64,000 bases of DNA from Mya arenaria. Its lineage: Eukaryota; Mollusca; Bivalvia; Myida; Myidae. This document shows, piece by piece, positions 37,201-48,473 of the stretch; position 1 is the first letter of the stretch; every line of letters begins with the position of its first letter. The notes under the pieces were generated by a model, which saw nothing but the letters and a program-made list of their open reading frames with translations, had not been told where the DNA came from and made no database searches. The stretch covers positions 27,331,272 to 27,395,271 of the forward strand of contig NC_069133.1 of assembly GCF_026914265.1 (NCBI RefSeq). Reading direction: 5' to 3'. A program made the position numbers and the translations under genes.

Positions 37201-40200
37201 CCTGTTCCTCGCGGGCCTTCTTCTCATCCTCCAGCTGCAGGGGCAAAAAGATTTCTCAATATACAGCAATACAGCAAAATAAAGAAATGCAACAAGACCA
37301 CATCAAGAGGATGCTAATGCTGACCTAATCTTATTAAAGTCAGAGTTATGACCCTAGTACACAGGTGCATATTTTCTTTGGCAACATATGAACAAAGTTT
37401 AATTTAAATATCTTAATTTTTTTTGTTGTTTGGCCAATATGAATTAATTGATAGATTTTCATCAAACTTTTTTAATTTATTTTTTCAGTTTTTATTTTCC
37501 TTAAGATGACTGTTTCAGCGTGTTTATGCTCTTTCTTATAGCATAAATGGACCATAGACATGTGCTTCTAGACAAATCATGAACACGACCGTAACAATTC
37601 ACCTTTTTTAAATCTAAATGTTATACATCAACACAGAATAAACGCCATTCTCAGACGGTACAGGTCCAAAACGCAAATACAAACCCCAACATTTTTATTT
37701 AAAATTTTAGGGGTGGCGAAAAAAAGAGGGTGCTCACTCGGATGTAGATCTAGCACTTAATTTATAGTCGCCAGGGTAGAAGTTTTTGCATGCAGATGAA
37801 ATAACACAGGCTATCACAATTTTTCTTTCTTTGAAAATCATTCATATCTTGAAGGGGTATCACTCTACATATGAAGCAAGACTATGTAACCTACATGTAT
37901 CTTTATAAATGTGGTCAGACATTTTGATTTTCAGCCTGGTAAGGTGAAGTCACATGAACCATTATGCAGCATTCTACAGAGGAAGATGCATCAGCGAAAT
38001 GTTATCCAAGGGCAGTAACTTAACTAAAAAAGTACTATATGTAGCCAGAGTGACCTACCCTGGCCTCCTCTTCCTGTTTTTCTCTCTCATCTTCTTTTTT
38101 ACGCTGGGCCTCCAATTTCTTCTCCCGATCCCTTTTCTCCTCCCTCTCCTGCAGCTCCATCTACAAATAGGGCAGACTTTCAGTGAGACAAAGACAAATG
38201 TAAGCAGAATGCAATGAATACCTCCCATTTCTTAAATTGAGATGGCTCAATAAAAATTACGGTATTACACATGCAACTTCAAACTTTCGAAAATGATTCG
38301 ATATTAGCTTCAAGACTTTCAAGCATTCAAGCTAACCATATCGTGTAATTACATGTTTTTATGTTGTAATTGCACTAACTAAGTGTTTTTTATGTATCAT
38401 TTTTTTATAAAAGTAATTAAAATTTCTGAGTAGTTATTTGTGACACTCACTAAATTCTTGTCCTTACTTATTTCATTGTAAGCTCAATAATAAGGCTACC
38501 CCTAATGTCTTCCCAATTTCACCATTTGACAAAGGCTTACAATAAATCCAACTCCAGCAAATATTTTACGCAAACCCATGTTATTTAAACAGAGAATTAA
38601 TGTTCCAATTTGGTAACAACTCAGTTTGAACTTCTAATTGACATTTCAATTTTATTGTTAAAAGTTTTTTATCAGAATACTCAAACCAAAGCTCCCTACT
38701 TCTCTTTGTCTTTTCTTTTCTGCTTTTTCTTGTAGTTTCCTAAGTTTCTTGGCTCCAATCTTCCCCTCAGTCTGCCCGATCTCATCAAATATATCCTCCT
38801 CCTCCATCTCCCCACCTTCTTCATCTAAAATGCAAACAGATGCCTTATGCTTACAACATTATTACAAATATAAATGCAATGGACAACACATGCATACCTT
38901 AGCTTTTTTGAAAGAAAACATTTAAATACAATAAGTTTAATACCCTTAAGTTCTTTGAAATCAAATCTTACCCTTCTCCCTTGCACTGAAATACATAGCT
39001 GAAATTGTTCTATTATGCCTGGAACAAATCGGCTAAATGCTAAAATCATCAATAGACTATTTGGCAGCTATTTATATGGACTGCATAAATAAAAAGCATA
39101 TATAAAAGAACAAGAGCTGTCACAGAGACCGCACTCTCAACTATTACATTGCTTTTAAGTTTAAAAATTGCAAAGTTTGATGAAACACACATGGATCACT
39201 GTAAAATTAGATTACATGCAAAACCGTAATCAGATCTAAAGTTCTAAGTAAACAAAATAAAGGGTCATAATTTGCATTGTAAGCATGATAGAGTTATCAT
39301 ACTTCATTGTATTAAGTTTCAATGCATTACATGATGTATTTGCTGAGATATTGACTTAAATGTGGTTACATTCAAAACCTTAACCAGAATTTCTAAGTCA
39401 AATAATATGCATTATATGCAAAATACAGCTATCTAACATGATTATTCAAGTAGGTTGAATGGTTGAGAACCATTGTAAAAAGTCTCAATGCAATTCATCC
39501 AGTAGTTGCTGAGATATTAACCTTTGTGTGCTTACATGCAAAATCTTAACCAAAATTGCTATACAGAATAATAAAGGGTAAATATTTGTATTATATGCAT
39601 GATCGAGTTATCTATTTTAATTCATGTACTGGTTAGCGACCTATTATTCGCTCGTACCACTTTTTCGCCCACCCAATTTAAACCAGCCAAAATGAAATTA
39701 ATATTTTACACAAATCAGTCTGGCCTTTCATTGCGGCATCTTTTTTGATAGATAACAGCTGTTTTTTGCATTCAAATGTAAATAGTATGTGGAATACGAC
39801 CCAAATAAACAGTTGCACACGGGCATGACATCATCACGTGCGCGCTCATTTGCATGAGGCCCTGTTAGGATTTTTTAATTTTCCTTATACCTTACACTAT
39901 CAGACGACATTATTGATTTGTCATTATAAAGTATAAAACCTGTGTTAAATTATACAAAAACCATAAATTGCTGTATTTAAAGTTCAATTTTTGAAAAAGC
40001 AAATGGTAAAACCTGAAAACGGTGAAGTAATCGCCAAATTTTTCGTCTAAGGGAAGCAACTCAAATTTGAATTAATCATTACATTCTTGTATGGACAAGC
40101 GTTGTCCCCCTATAAATATGCATACATAATGTAGGTCATGTTTCAAGAAGGAATCCCAGTAGTTTTTAAAATTTTCTGCAAAGCCATAAAAGGCTTACCG

Positions 40201-41168
40201 AGTAGGTGTTGTATTATTTTAAACATACATAAACGGTATATAATAGTAAACATATTATATTTATTGATCAATTGTCATTTTAAACGGTCACTAGACTGGT
40301 CAAATAAAATAAAATTGTTTGAAGATATAGTTTGTATGAATGCATGAAAAACATAGTAAGAACAGCGAATTTATGGGGTGGGCGAATAATTGGTACAGTA
40401 GGGTGTTGTTTTTAGCGAAATTATAGGGGTACTTTGAACGTGGGAATATTCGGAATCCCTAGCTATTTTTAAAAACAAATTACACAGTTTTTGTCGGAAG
40501 AGCCAACCTGTCTGAGTGTAAAGTTTTATTGTAATAGCTATCTAGTGTCAAAAGTAACATAGGAAAAACCTCCATTTCCGGCCGAAAAGGGGTAGCTAAC
40601 CAGTATATGTCCACAACGTTTTGTTGAATACGATGCTTGTTTGATTGGGCGAAGTTTCTTTCGCCTTTGTGTTGTGCATTGTCCAAGTTTACAGGATTGT
40701 GTACAATATATTGAATAAGATACATTTCAAGAACTTAATGCTGATCTTACCTGAATCTCCATCAGCCATCTGCATCCGACCACGCCTATTTCTCCGTCTC
40801 ATCCCACCAGCCCTAGCTCCTGGGGGTCCCTCTCTAGCCCGCGGCCTACCTGCTGCTGCTGCCTCTGCCTGACCATCTTCTGGCCCTTTTTCTGAAATAC
40901 ACAGGGCATTCTGACAAACATTTTAAATAATAACATTTTTTTTTTAAATTCTAGATGATTAAAATATAAAACATATGTTACAGCTACATACAGGAAAAGG
41001 GACGGTTCTTGGCTATATACACATCAATTTATAATTTAAAGCAAATGATAATGTTAAAAATCAATAGATACTTTTGTCTCCTCCGCCAAAAATGTACACT
41101 AAGAGAATGACAAGCGCAATTATCGCAATTAACACTAAATACACTGTTTCCTGGCTGACAGGTGCCAT
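34231..41168 (-). CDS. DDRGK1: DDRGK domain-containing protein 1 (UFBP1), 315 residues, eight exons
   Basis: Exons on the minus strand are 41168-41072, 40891-40751, 38824-38700, 38160-38059, 37234-37112, 35383-35345, 34938-34882 and 34494-34231. All GT-AG phases close and the sum is 948 bases. The protein starts with a membrane anchor (about residues 9-27, [19 protein letters not shown]). An Arg/Gly/Ala-rich stretch follows, then [11 protein letters not shown], a long Glu/Lys/Arg coiled coil (about 105-200) ending [10 protein letters not shown], and a C-terminal winged-helix-like region containing the name motif DDRGK at 248-252 followed by FIYIT. Length matches the vertebrate protein (314). 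In the family the protein is an ER-anchored adaptor of the UFL1 ligase for UFM1 modification; Lys252 aligns with the human DDRGK lysine reported as a UFM1 acceptor (Lys267). No break or missing key motif is seen. Confidence 0.97.
34590..34850. repeat. Decayed fragment of a bivalve-type unit in DDRGK1 intron 7
   Basis: Phrases such as gttcttctacactgcact, agttttcaagtaatgcacca and gacaatcactctaa resemble the 157-bp units at 32637-33680, but are diverged and truncated. Confidence 0.4.
36698..37061. mobile_element. Short inverted-end element in DDRGK1 intron 5
   Basis: The left end atgtctccccttcag is matched by the inverted right end atgtctccccacag. The interior has ggggagataactctgcaa and two agtttttgagt phrases, typical of decayed non-coding repeats. 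The right end is about 50 bp from the donor of exon 37234-37112. Confidence 0.5.
39105..39620. repeat. Decayed tandem units (about 150-165 bp) in DDRGK1 intron 2
   Basis: Related phrases recur: aataaagggtcataatttgc, ttgctgagatatt, and catgat(a/c)gagttatc, at about 39255, 39410 and 39570. The units are strongly diverged and end at the next transposon. Confidence 0.5.
39629..40603. mobile_element. 975-bp TA-flanked non-autonomous transposon in DDRGK1 intron 2
   Basis: The left end ctggttagcgacct is mirrored by the right end (ctggttagctaccc inverted), with TA at 39627-39628 and 40604-40605. Second-layer inverted phrases (ttattcgc..cgcccaccca; tggggtgggcgaataa) lie inside. No transposase frame is visible. 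The right end lies about 150 bp from the donor of exon 40891-40751. Confidence 0.65.
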
Positions 41169-43580
41169 ATTGATCAATGATTGGCTTGATTGTAGGAAAT
41201 GAAGTGTATGAAATAACGCAGTGTGAAACACTATTTTTATAGGTTTTAGGTCGAAAGAAGTGTTAAGTGGTATGTCATTATAAGTTTTCATATGATTAAA
41301 AATCATTTAATGTAAGTTAAAAGTTAAATGCATACAACCGTTTACTGCGTCGTAAGTTTTAATCGATTAACAGTTTTAAAAAATTGAGCGCCGCGGGGCC
41401 AAAATAATTTTGGGTTGAAATTTTAGCAATAAAAAATGCAGACGAGCAAATATTTATTTTATAAATATGACCATTTATTCCAAGGTTGAAGTTAATTTCT
41501 TGTAAGTTTCGGACTATCCGCACAAATTGTCTTCCTTAATTATATCAGTTTTGATGGATAGACCTTGTTGACCTGCATTACTTTCCAGAACTGAATGTTG
41601 ACAACGTAAAAATTTGGATTTTCAGGTTACATACTACTAATTAATTTCTGTACATTTCAATTCAAACAGGCCAACTTCATACTTAAATAAATGCCATTTA
41701 GAGCGTTTTGCGTATATCAGGTAAAAACAGTAAAAACTTGAAAAATGCCATTATAGACTCACTTTTCTTTTGTGATATGCTGTATAACAGTCATTGAAAT
41801 AAGACTTTTGGATGAACAAGCCCTAATTCTTATACTTTTGCTTGGCATCAAATTTTTGAACAACTTGCTGCCCTGCTATATAAAATTCAGAATTTGAGCA
41901 AGCCTGAAACATATTTTACCAGTGCAGGGCTAGTGGGCTTATGATAAATTCCACCACTGGTATTATGTAAAATGTATTGTAGAACTGTCAATGCGAAAGT
42001 CCGTTCTTATATGATTATTCATCATGTTAATCCTTGTATCACTATTTATAAACCCCGTTTTGCACTTGTTATCGTAAAAAACGAAAATAGACAAAAGGTT
42101 CCGATAACATCTCATTGATAGTTGGAATTTTACAGAAATGTTCTGAAATGAAAAAAATTCCGTACATATATTTTTCGGCCAGATGGTTCCCGGCAATCAT
42201 GTAAATTTAGATATGATGATGAATTTACCGTACTACACTCTTTCTGCTATGTTTAACCTTATCAATAACAAGAACTTCACTTTTGTTTTTGCATAAATGT
42301 TGTGTCTGATTTTGACTTGTTACGTACTGTTCATTATATTTTGTAACCATATCTTTAATTTAAAGATGATTGAAAAGATTTAGATCTTGCTGCCCAAAGG
42401 GTTTAACGAAACCGGAGGAGGACTTATAGTATGATTTTATGGGAGGCAAGGGAGGAGGAATGATGACTTAAAGAAATAAAATTTTTTTTCGAAATATTGA
42501 TTTTTTGTCTTGATATTCAGCTTCCTTTTGTTTTATTTATTACAGTAAGACACATCCAACCAAGAAAATCTAAATATGTTACAGTGAGAAATAAAAAAAC
42601 TAAAGAAGCTTAAAATCAAGATTTAGATTGATGTTACTGAATACTGTTTGAAACATTGCGACAGGTAAAAAATTGTTGCGACAGGTAAATTTAAGTGTTT
42701 ACCTATGGCAATATCCTGTGAAGAAAAAAAGTTTTGTGTTGTCTGGTTGAGGTGACACTTGCCTAAACCCAATTCAGGTGTCTGTGTCTTCTACCAATTT
42801 AGAGAACTTTACAGAACGTTAAGTTGATGTTTTTGAACAGTTAAATAGCCCATCATTCACCCCTACATCATACATTTATGTCACAGTATCTTCAATCTTG
42901 TCACACTAGCCAGCTAGGGTTTGGACAGTATCATATCTACCATCCCATCTAATATCGGGAATGTCGGTCTTAACCCAATCCAGATGTTTTTGTCTTCTAT
43001 GAGTTCCCAAAGCTAGTCTTACTCTCCCAGAAAGGTTGTCCATGTCGGAAATGTCTATACAAGATGGCAGTAGAATCTTGTCTGCTAGAGCTATGGTTCA
43101 ATCGATTATGGTTTAACCGGTTTGATGAACTGATTGAAAGCAGTGTCTACAACACTTCCCCTTTCTTGAAAGAGGCCAAAGGCTTGGCGAATTCCCCTCA
43201 ACAGGACTAAGCTGGTATTTATTTTCCTGTTTGGGTGTGTGTGTTTTTCTCTAGGCTTGGTAGATAGCTTGAGATTCCTCCTAATTCCACTAAATAGTCA
43301 TCCATCTCTTTCACAGCATATTGTCTCACTGATGCAGAAATACTTTGTGACAAGTGCAGCAAGGACCTCGACGAGGTAACAAACTGGAGACTCACAACTT
43401 TACTAAACGTAAAATAGAAACTAAAGCCATAAATAGTCTAATAAAAAAGTTTTACCATCAATTATAAGTCATGAACAATCTGGGCTGTTAAGGTTAAGAT
43501 ACATGTATATAATTATATGGGAGAAAACGCTAGGGTAATTTTTGAAATCATGAATATTTAAAAAAAAACCCAAAGAACCC
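41169..43580. other. Upstream region of DDRGK1 and intergenic DNA
   Basis: The DDRGK1 promoter should lie just above 41168, but no motif is decisive. Inside is an isolated exon-like piece, 43317-43375, with a good acceptor (ctctttcacag), an open frame with LCDKCSKDLDE and a gtaaca donor. Its partner exons are not found. Otherwise I see nothing. Confidence 0.45.
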
Positions 43581-43584
43581 GGAC

Positions 43585-44993
43585 TCTTAATTTTTGCCGA
43601 CTTTGCTAAAGCTTTTGACAGTTTAAACGACAGTTTTATCCTTGAATGAATAAAATCATTGAAGTTTGAATCAGATGTTTTATAATGGGTAGCTCTATTC
43701 TACAACAATATTCAGAGTTTGATAATTAATAATGGACATATATATCGCAGCCAGTTGGACTAGAAAAAGGTGTTCGACAGGGCTGGCCACTTTCGGCTAC
43801 ATTGTTCATAATTTACTTACACTCTCTATCTTGCTATATATTACACTGAAAGATGACATTAAAGGAATTAGAATAAATGACAAAATAATACAGCAAACTT
43901 CTTTGAAACACTCATACAAACCCTAGAAATGTTGTCTAAATTAGCTCAAGCCTAAACCTGAACACCCAATAAATCAGTTATAATGAGGTTGGGATCATTT
44001 AAAACTCGTACAAAAATCTGATTGTATACTACGACTTTAGGAATGACATTTGCAAATGATAAAAATACAAATATTGCAAGAAATATCGATAAAAAAATTA
44101 AAAAAATTAAGAAAGGTATTAAAACAATAGCAACACGGAAAACTGACACTGATGGGAAAAATTACGGTTATTAAAACGTTTGCTTTACCTAAGCTCATTT
44201 ATCCATTTACTGTACTAGCTAATCCAACTAAACAAATGATAGACATTATTAAAAAATACATTTTTTGATTGTATGTGGGATGGAAAAAAAACGGATAAAA
44301 AAAAATAGCATTTACCAAAACTACGAACACGGCGGACTTAAGCTAACAGATATAGAAATCATTTTTAAATTCAATTAATTAAATAGCACTGGATTAAGTC
44401 AAATAATGGAAACTGGAAATCATTTTTTCATAGAAAACTACAAAACTACGGCTATGAACTAATACAAGAATCAAAATTTGATCAAACAGTTATAAATAAT
44501 GAAACACCAGAAGGAACTTTCCTAAATGATGTACACAAGTCTTGGTTAAAAATAAGACCACATATCACGAGGACAAGTCGAAAACAAACGCAAGTAAACT
44601 GTATTTTAAAGAATGGTATGCAATTATTTGGACACATATTCGACTACAGGGCAATTAATGATTTTACAGTTTTGAAGAAGTAAAACCTTTATACGACATA
44701 AATAAAAGAATTTCTTAAAAAATCTGACACTAGTTAATTGTATCCCAATCCATCTGAGATGAAGAATAAATCTGAAAATATAAATCAAACAAGGCCCGGA
44801 AAAATTACAGATAAGATAAAAGAATCGAGCGTGAATGTTTGTGTGCTTGTGTGACTGCATGCGTGCGTGTGTTTTTGTTGATGTTTTCTGAAAATATTAA
44901 AACGACATAGATATGTTTTGATTTGTGCTGTGATGGTATTGTTTGTTATTCAGTTATTATGATATCTATGTTCAAAATAAATGAGAAAAAAGA
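43585..44993 (+). mobile_element. Dead, 5'-truncated LINE (reverse transcriptase relic)
   Basis: Plus-strand translation gives FADFAKAFDSLND at the start (the reverse transcriptase aspartate motif), then VFDRAG after a frame break where RQG is expected. The thumb region follows: GKITVIKTFALPKLIYPFTV with a tryptophan-containing CMWDGKK. Many stops and frameshifts lie between. The 3' end has aataaatgagaaaaaa, consistent with a LINE tail. L1/CR1-type organisation, subfamily unknown. It has no intact product. Confidence 0.8.
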
Positions 44994-45172
44994 TAGCACT
45001 GACTCTGGTGACCTGAACTAGATGTCTGCAACATGTTCCATAGCATTGATTTGTGCACTGTGTCAAAGTGTTGTCATACTCACCTATTCTTTGATACTGA
45101 AAGCTACATGTACATGCATGACAATTTAGAGGTCTGTCAATGGCATCACAAACTCACTTTTTACTATCAGTG

Positions 45173-45390
45173 TCAGACCAAATTGCCTTGTTTTTTGGAC
45201 AACCTGAGTTTTTTAACTTCCTTTTTCAAGGATACATCACTTTTATTTGTAAACTTTCTTAGCAGCTTATTTCTAAGAAAAGCCATAATTGAATGTCCCG
45301 TTGGGGCAGCGTTGTTTTTGCTTTTATTCCCATTATCGTCTTCACTTTCTGAATCTGCATTCTTGTCATTCAATGGTTTTCTTGTAAATC
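45173..45390 (-). pseudogene. Basic/acidic open frame beside the 810-bp array
   Basis: About 70 codons reading NDKNADSESEDDNGNKSKNN and ending KKLRLSKKQGNLV, stop at 45173. Composition suggests the C-terminus of a nuclear protein. There is no ATG, and a stop precedes the frame, so it would need splicing; I see no good acceptor. It may be the final exon of the decayed gene amplified in the neighbouring array. Confidence 0.3.
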
Positions 45391-47648
45391 TTTTACGTTT
45401 TTAGATGACCATATCCATAGGACATTCATTGGGTCTTTAATAGTTGTGTTTCATGTGTTTGCATAAAACAACACACAAAGTATTTCCTATAAGGTGACAC
45501 TACTGGTGTTTTGATTTTCTGGTTATAAGGTGCAGACTTTGAATGTACAACGTATTTATGAAACAAACTAGGTTATGGTTTAGATCTGCTCGATATTGTC
45601 TATGCCCGGAAGGGTCTTATTATCACTATCATTTTCACTTTTTTCTATGCACACACGATGATATGATATGCTGTTGTCACTTCCTGTGAGGGAAAACATC
45701 ATATGCTTTTTCAAATCTTTCAATAGTCTGGAACAGTACACTAAGAATTCCTGTAAGGTGAAACTACTGGTGTTTTGATTTTCTGGGTATAAGGTGCAGA
45801 CTTTGAATGTACAACGTATTTATGGAACAAACTAGATTATGGTTTTGTTGGGGTTTTGATGTAAGTCTGACTGTATATATATGGATGGTTAGGTTGACTC
45901 AGGATTTGTGAAATTATACAATGATTTTTGGAGATACCACTGTTGCTTTCAACATTCTCATTTAAACCTTGATCCTTTTCAGATAATGTTCTCTTGTGAC
46001 TAGCCAAGTTATATTGTGCCTGAAATGTTGACTAAATTGGGGATTTTCAGTTGCATATCTGGCAGAAGTACACAATATTTTCCCCTTTAACCCGCCTTAT
46101 AAATTTTCCTAAGTCTGCAGTTGAAGCTGGTGTATAAGGAAACTTGTTATCCATATCTTTTGACTGACTCCTTCCCTAAACATCAGATTTTGAAATTTGG
46201 TCAGTTATTTTTTTAAATGTCAATATCACTTCTCTTTTTTGGTTTGGAACTTGCAGCATTAAATGTTGCTCGAGCGTCATTCACAACTTCACCTTTCTTT
46301 GTCAGAACCAAAGATTCATTCAAAGTTCCTATTCCGATATGATCCACCAACTGTTTTGGATTTTGGAATTCATGTGATGGTTTTGATCTTTTTACAATTT
46401 TTGCTCGAAATTGTCTATGCCCAGAAGGGTCTGAATCACTATCATTTACACTTCCTTCTATGTCATATGATATGCTGATGTGACTTCCTGTGAAGGAAAA
46501 CATCATATGCTCTTTCAAATCTTCCAATAGTCTGGAACAGTACACAAATAGTTCCCTTAAGGTGAAACTACTGGTGTTTTAATTTTCTGGTTATTAGGTG
46601 CAGACTTTGAATGTACAATGTACTTATGGAACAAACTAGGTTATGGTTTTGTTGGGTTTTTGCTGTAAGTCTGACTGTATATATATGGATTGTTACGTTG
46701 ACTCAGGATTTGTGAACTTATACAATGATTTTTGTAGATACCACTGTTGCTTTCAACATTCTCATTTAAACCTTGATCCTTTTCAGATAATGTTCTCTTG
46801 TGGCTAGCCAAGTTACAGTGTGCCTGAAATGTTGACTAAATTGTGGATTTTCAGTTGCATATCTGGCAGAAGTACACAATATTCCCCCCTTCTTTAACCC
46901 GCCTTGTAAATTTCCCAAAGTCTGCAGTTGAAGCTGGTGTATAAGGAAACTTGTTATCCAGATCTTTCGATTGACTCCTTTCCTGAACATCAGATTTTGC
47001 AATTTGATCAATTACTTTCTAAATGTCAATATCACATCTCTCTTTTGATTTGTAACTTGCAGCATTAAATGTTGCTCGAGTGTCATTCACAACTTCACCT
47101 TTCTTTGTCAGAACCAAAGATCCATTCAAAGTTTCTATTCTGGTATGATCCACCAACTGTTTTGGATTTTGGAATTCATGTGATGGTTTTGATCTTTTTA
47201 CAATCTTGGCTGGAAATTGTCTGTGCCCAAAAGGGTCGAATCACTATCATTTTCACTTCCATCTATGTCATATGATATGCTGATGTGCTTTCCTGTGAGG
47301 GAAAACATCATATGCTCTTTCAAATCTTCCAATAGTCTGGAACAGTACACAAGTAATTCCCTTAAGGTGAAACTACTGGTGTTTTAATTTTATGGTTATA
47401 AGGTGCAGACTTTGAATGTACAATGTACTTATGGAACAAGCTAGGTTATAAATGGTTTTGTTGGGTTTTTGCAGTAAGTCTGACTGTATAAATATGGATT
47501 GTTAAGTTGACTCAGGATTTACAAGTGATCTTGTACAATGATTTTTGGAGATACCACTGTTGCTTTCAACATTCTCATTAAAACCTTCATCCTTTTCAGA
47601 TAATGTTCTCTTGTGGCTAGACAAGTTACAGTGTGCCTGAAATGTTGA

Positions 47649-47969
47649 CTAAATTGGGGATTTCCAGTTGCACATCTGGCAGAAGTACACAATATTTTCC
47701 CTTTCTTTAACCCGCCTTGTAAATTTCCCAAAGTCTGCAGTTAAAGCTGGTGTATAAGAAAACTTGTTATCCAGATCTTTCGACTGACTCCTTCCCTGAA
47801 CATCAGATTTTGAAATTTGGTCAATTATTTTCTTAATGTCAATATCACATCTCTCTTTTGGTTTGGTACTTGTAGCATTAAATGTTGCTCGAGTGTCATT
47901 CACAACTTCACCTTTCTTTGTCAGAACCAAAGATCCATTCAAAGTTTCTATTCCGGTATGATCCACCAA
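47649..47969 (-). pseudogene. Most open copy of the arrayed zinc-finger-like frame
   Basis: This is the longest stop-free stretch of an array unit. It includes LTKKGEVVNDTRATFN, SQSKDLDNKFSYTPAL and FCQMCNWKSPI, then a TAG. Beyond the stop the same frame gives STFQAHCNLSSHKRTLSE, which would complete a C-x2-C-x12-H-x5-H finger with the stop inside it. The same TAG position is seen in the other units (ttgactaaatt on the plus strand). Copies also have other stops and frameshifts. Function unknown; I regard all copies as dead. Confidence 0.6.
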
Positions 47970-48081
47970 CTGTTTTGGATTTTGGAATTCATGTGATGGT
48001 TTTAATTTTTTTACAATCTTTGCTCGAAATTGTCTATGCCCAGAAGGGTCTGAATCACTATCATTATTTTACACTTCCTTC

Positions 48082-48473
48082 TAGTGATGTTCCGATGATC
48101 GATTATAATCGAAAATCGATTGTTTGGGCCTGAAATCGGCGACAATTGATAGTATTTAGTTATAATCGATTATCGAAAAAAAAAAAAAAAAAAAAAAAAA
48201 AATTGTAAGTGTTCAGATGTTATCTTTAACAATATGGCTGATGAAAGCCACAATGAGCAAAGAAATGAACTTTTTTTATACAATAACACTTAATAACTTC
48301 AATCATAGACATAAGGTATATGCATATAATGATTAAGAGTTTAATACTGTACCTGAATAAAACTACAACTCTGGTACTATCTAGTATTTTAAAAACCGAT
48401 TGTACTATCGATATTCGGTTACTTGAGTGGAACCGATCATCGATAGTAAAATTGCAACCGATTCCTAACACTA
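48082..48473. mobile_element. 392-bp hAT-type MITE inside the array
   Basis: The termini are tagtgatgttcc at the left and, inverted, tagtgttaggaat at the right. CTTCCTTC, 8 bp, is duplicated at 48074-48081 and 48474-48481. The neighbouring units show the empty site (cacttccttctatg). A poly(A) run of about 27 bases lies at 48175-48201. Multiple ATCGAT/ATCGATTAT motifs occur at both ends. The 8-bp duplication supports the hAT superfamily. Confidence 0.9.

Noticed and set aside
37954-38217. 87-residue plus-strand frame with a hydrophobic stretch
   Set aside because: Antisense to the Glu/Lys-rich coiled-coil exon of DDRGK1; such codons read backwards give Leu/Phe runs.
46263-46478. Recurring plus-strand frame MLLE(R/C)HSQLHLSLSEPKIH in each array unit
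   Set aside because: Opposite strand of the zinc-finger-like frame; no motif of its own, and repeated only because the unit is repeated.
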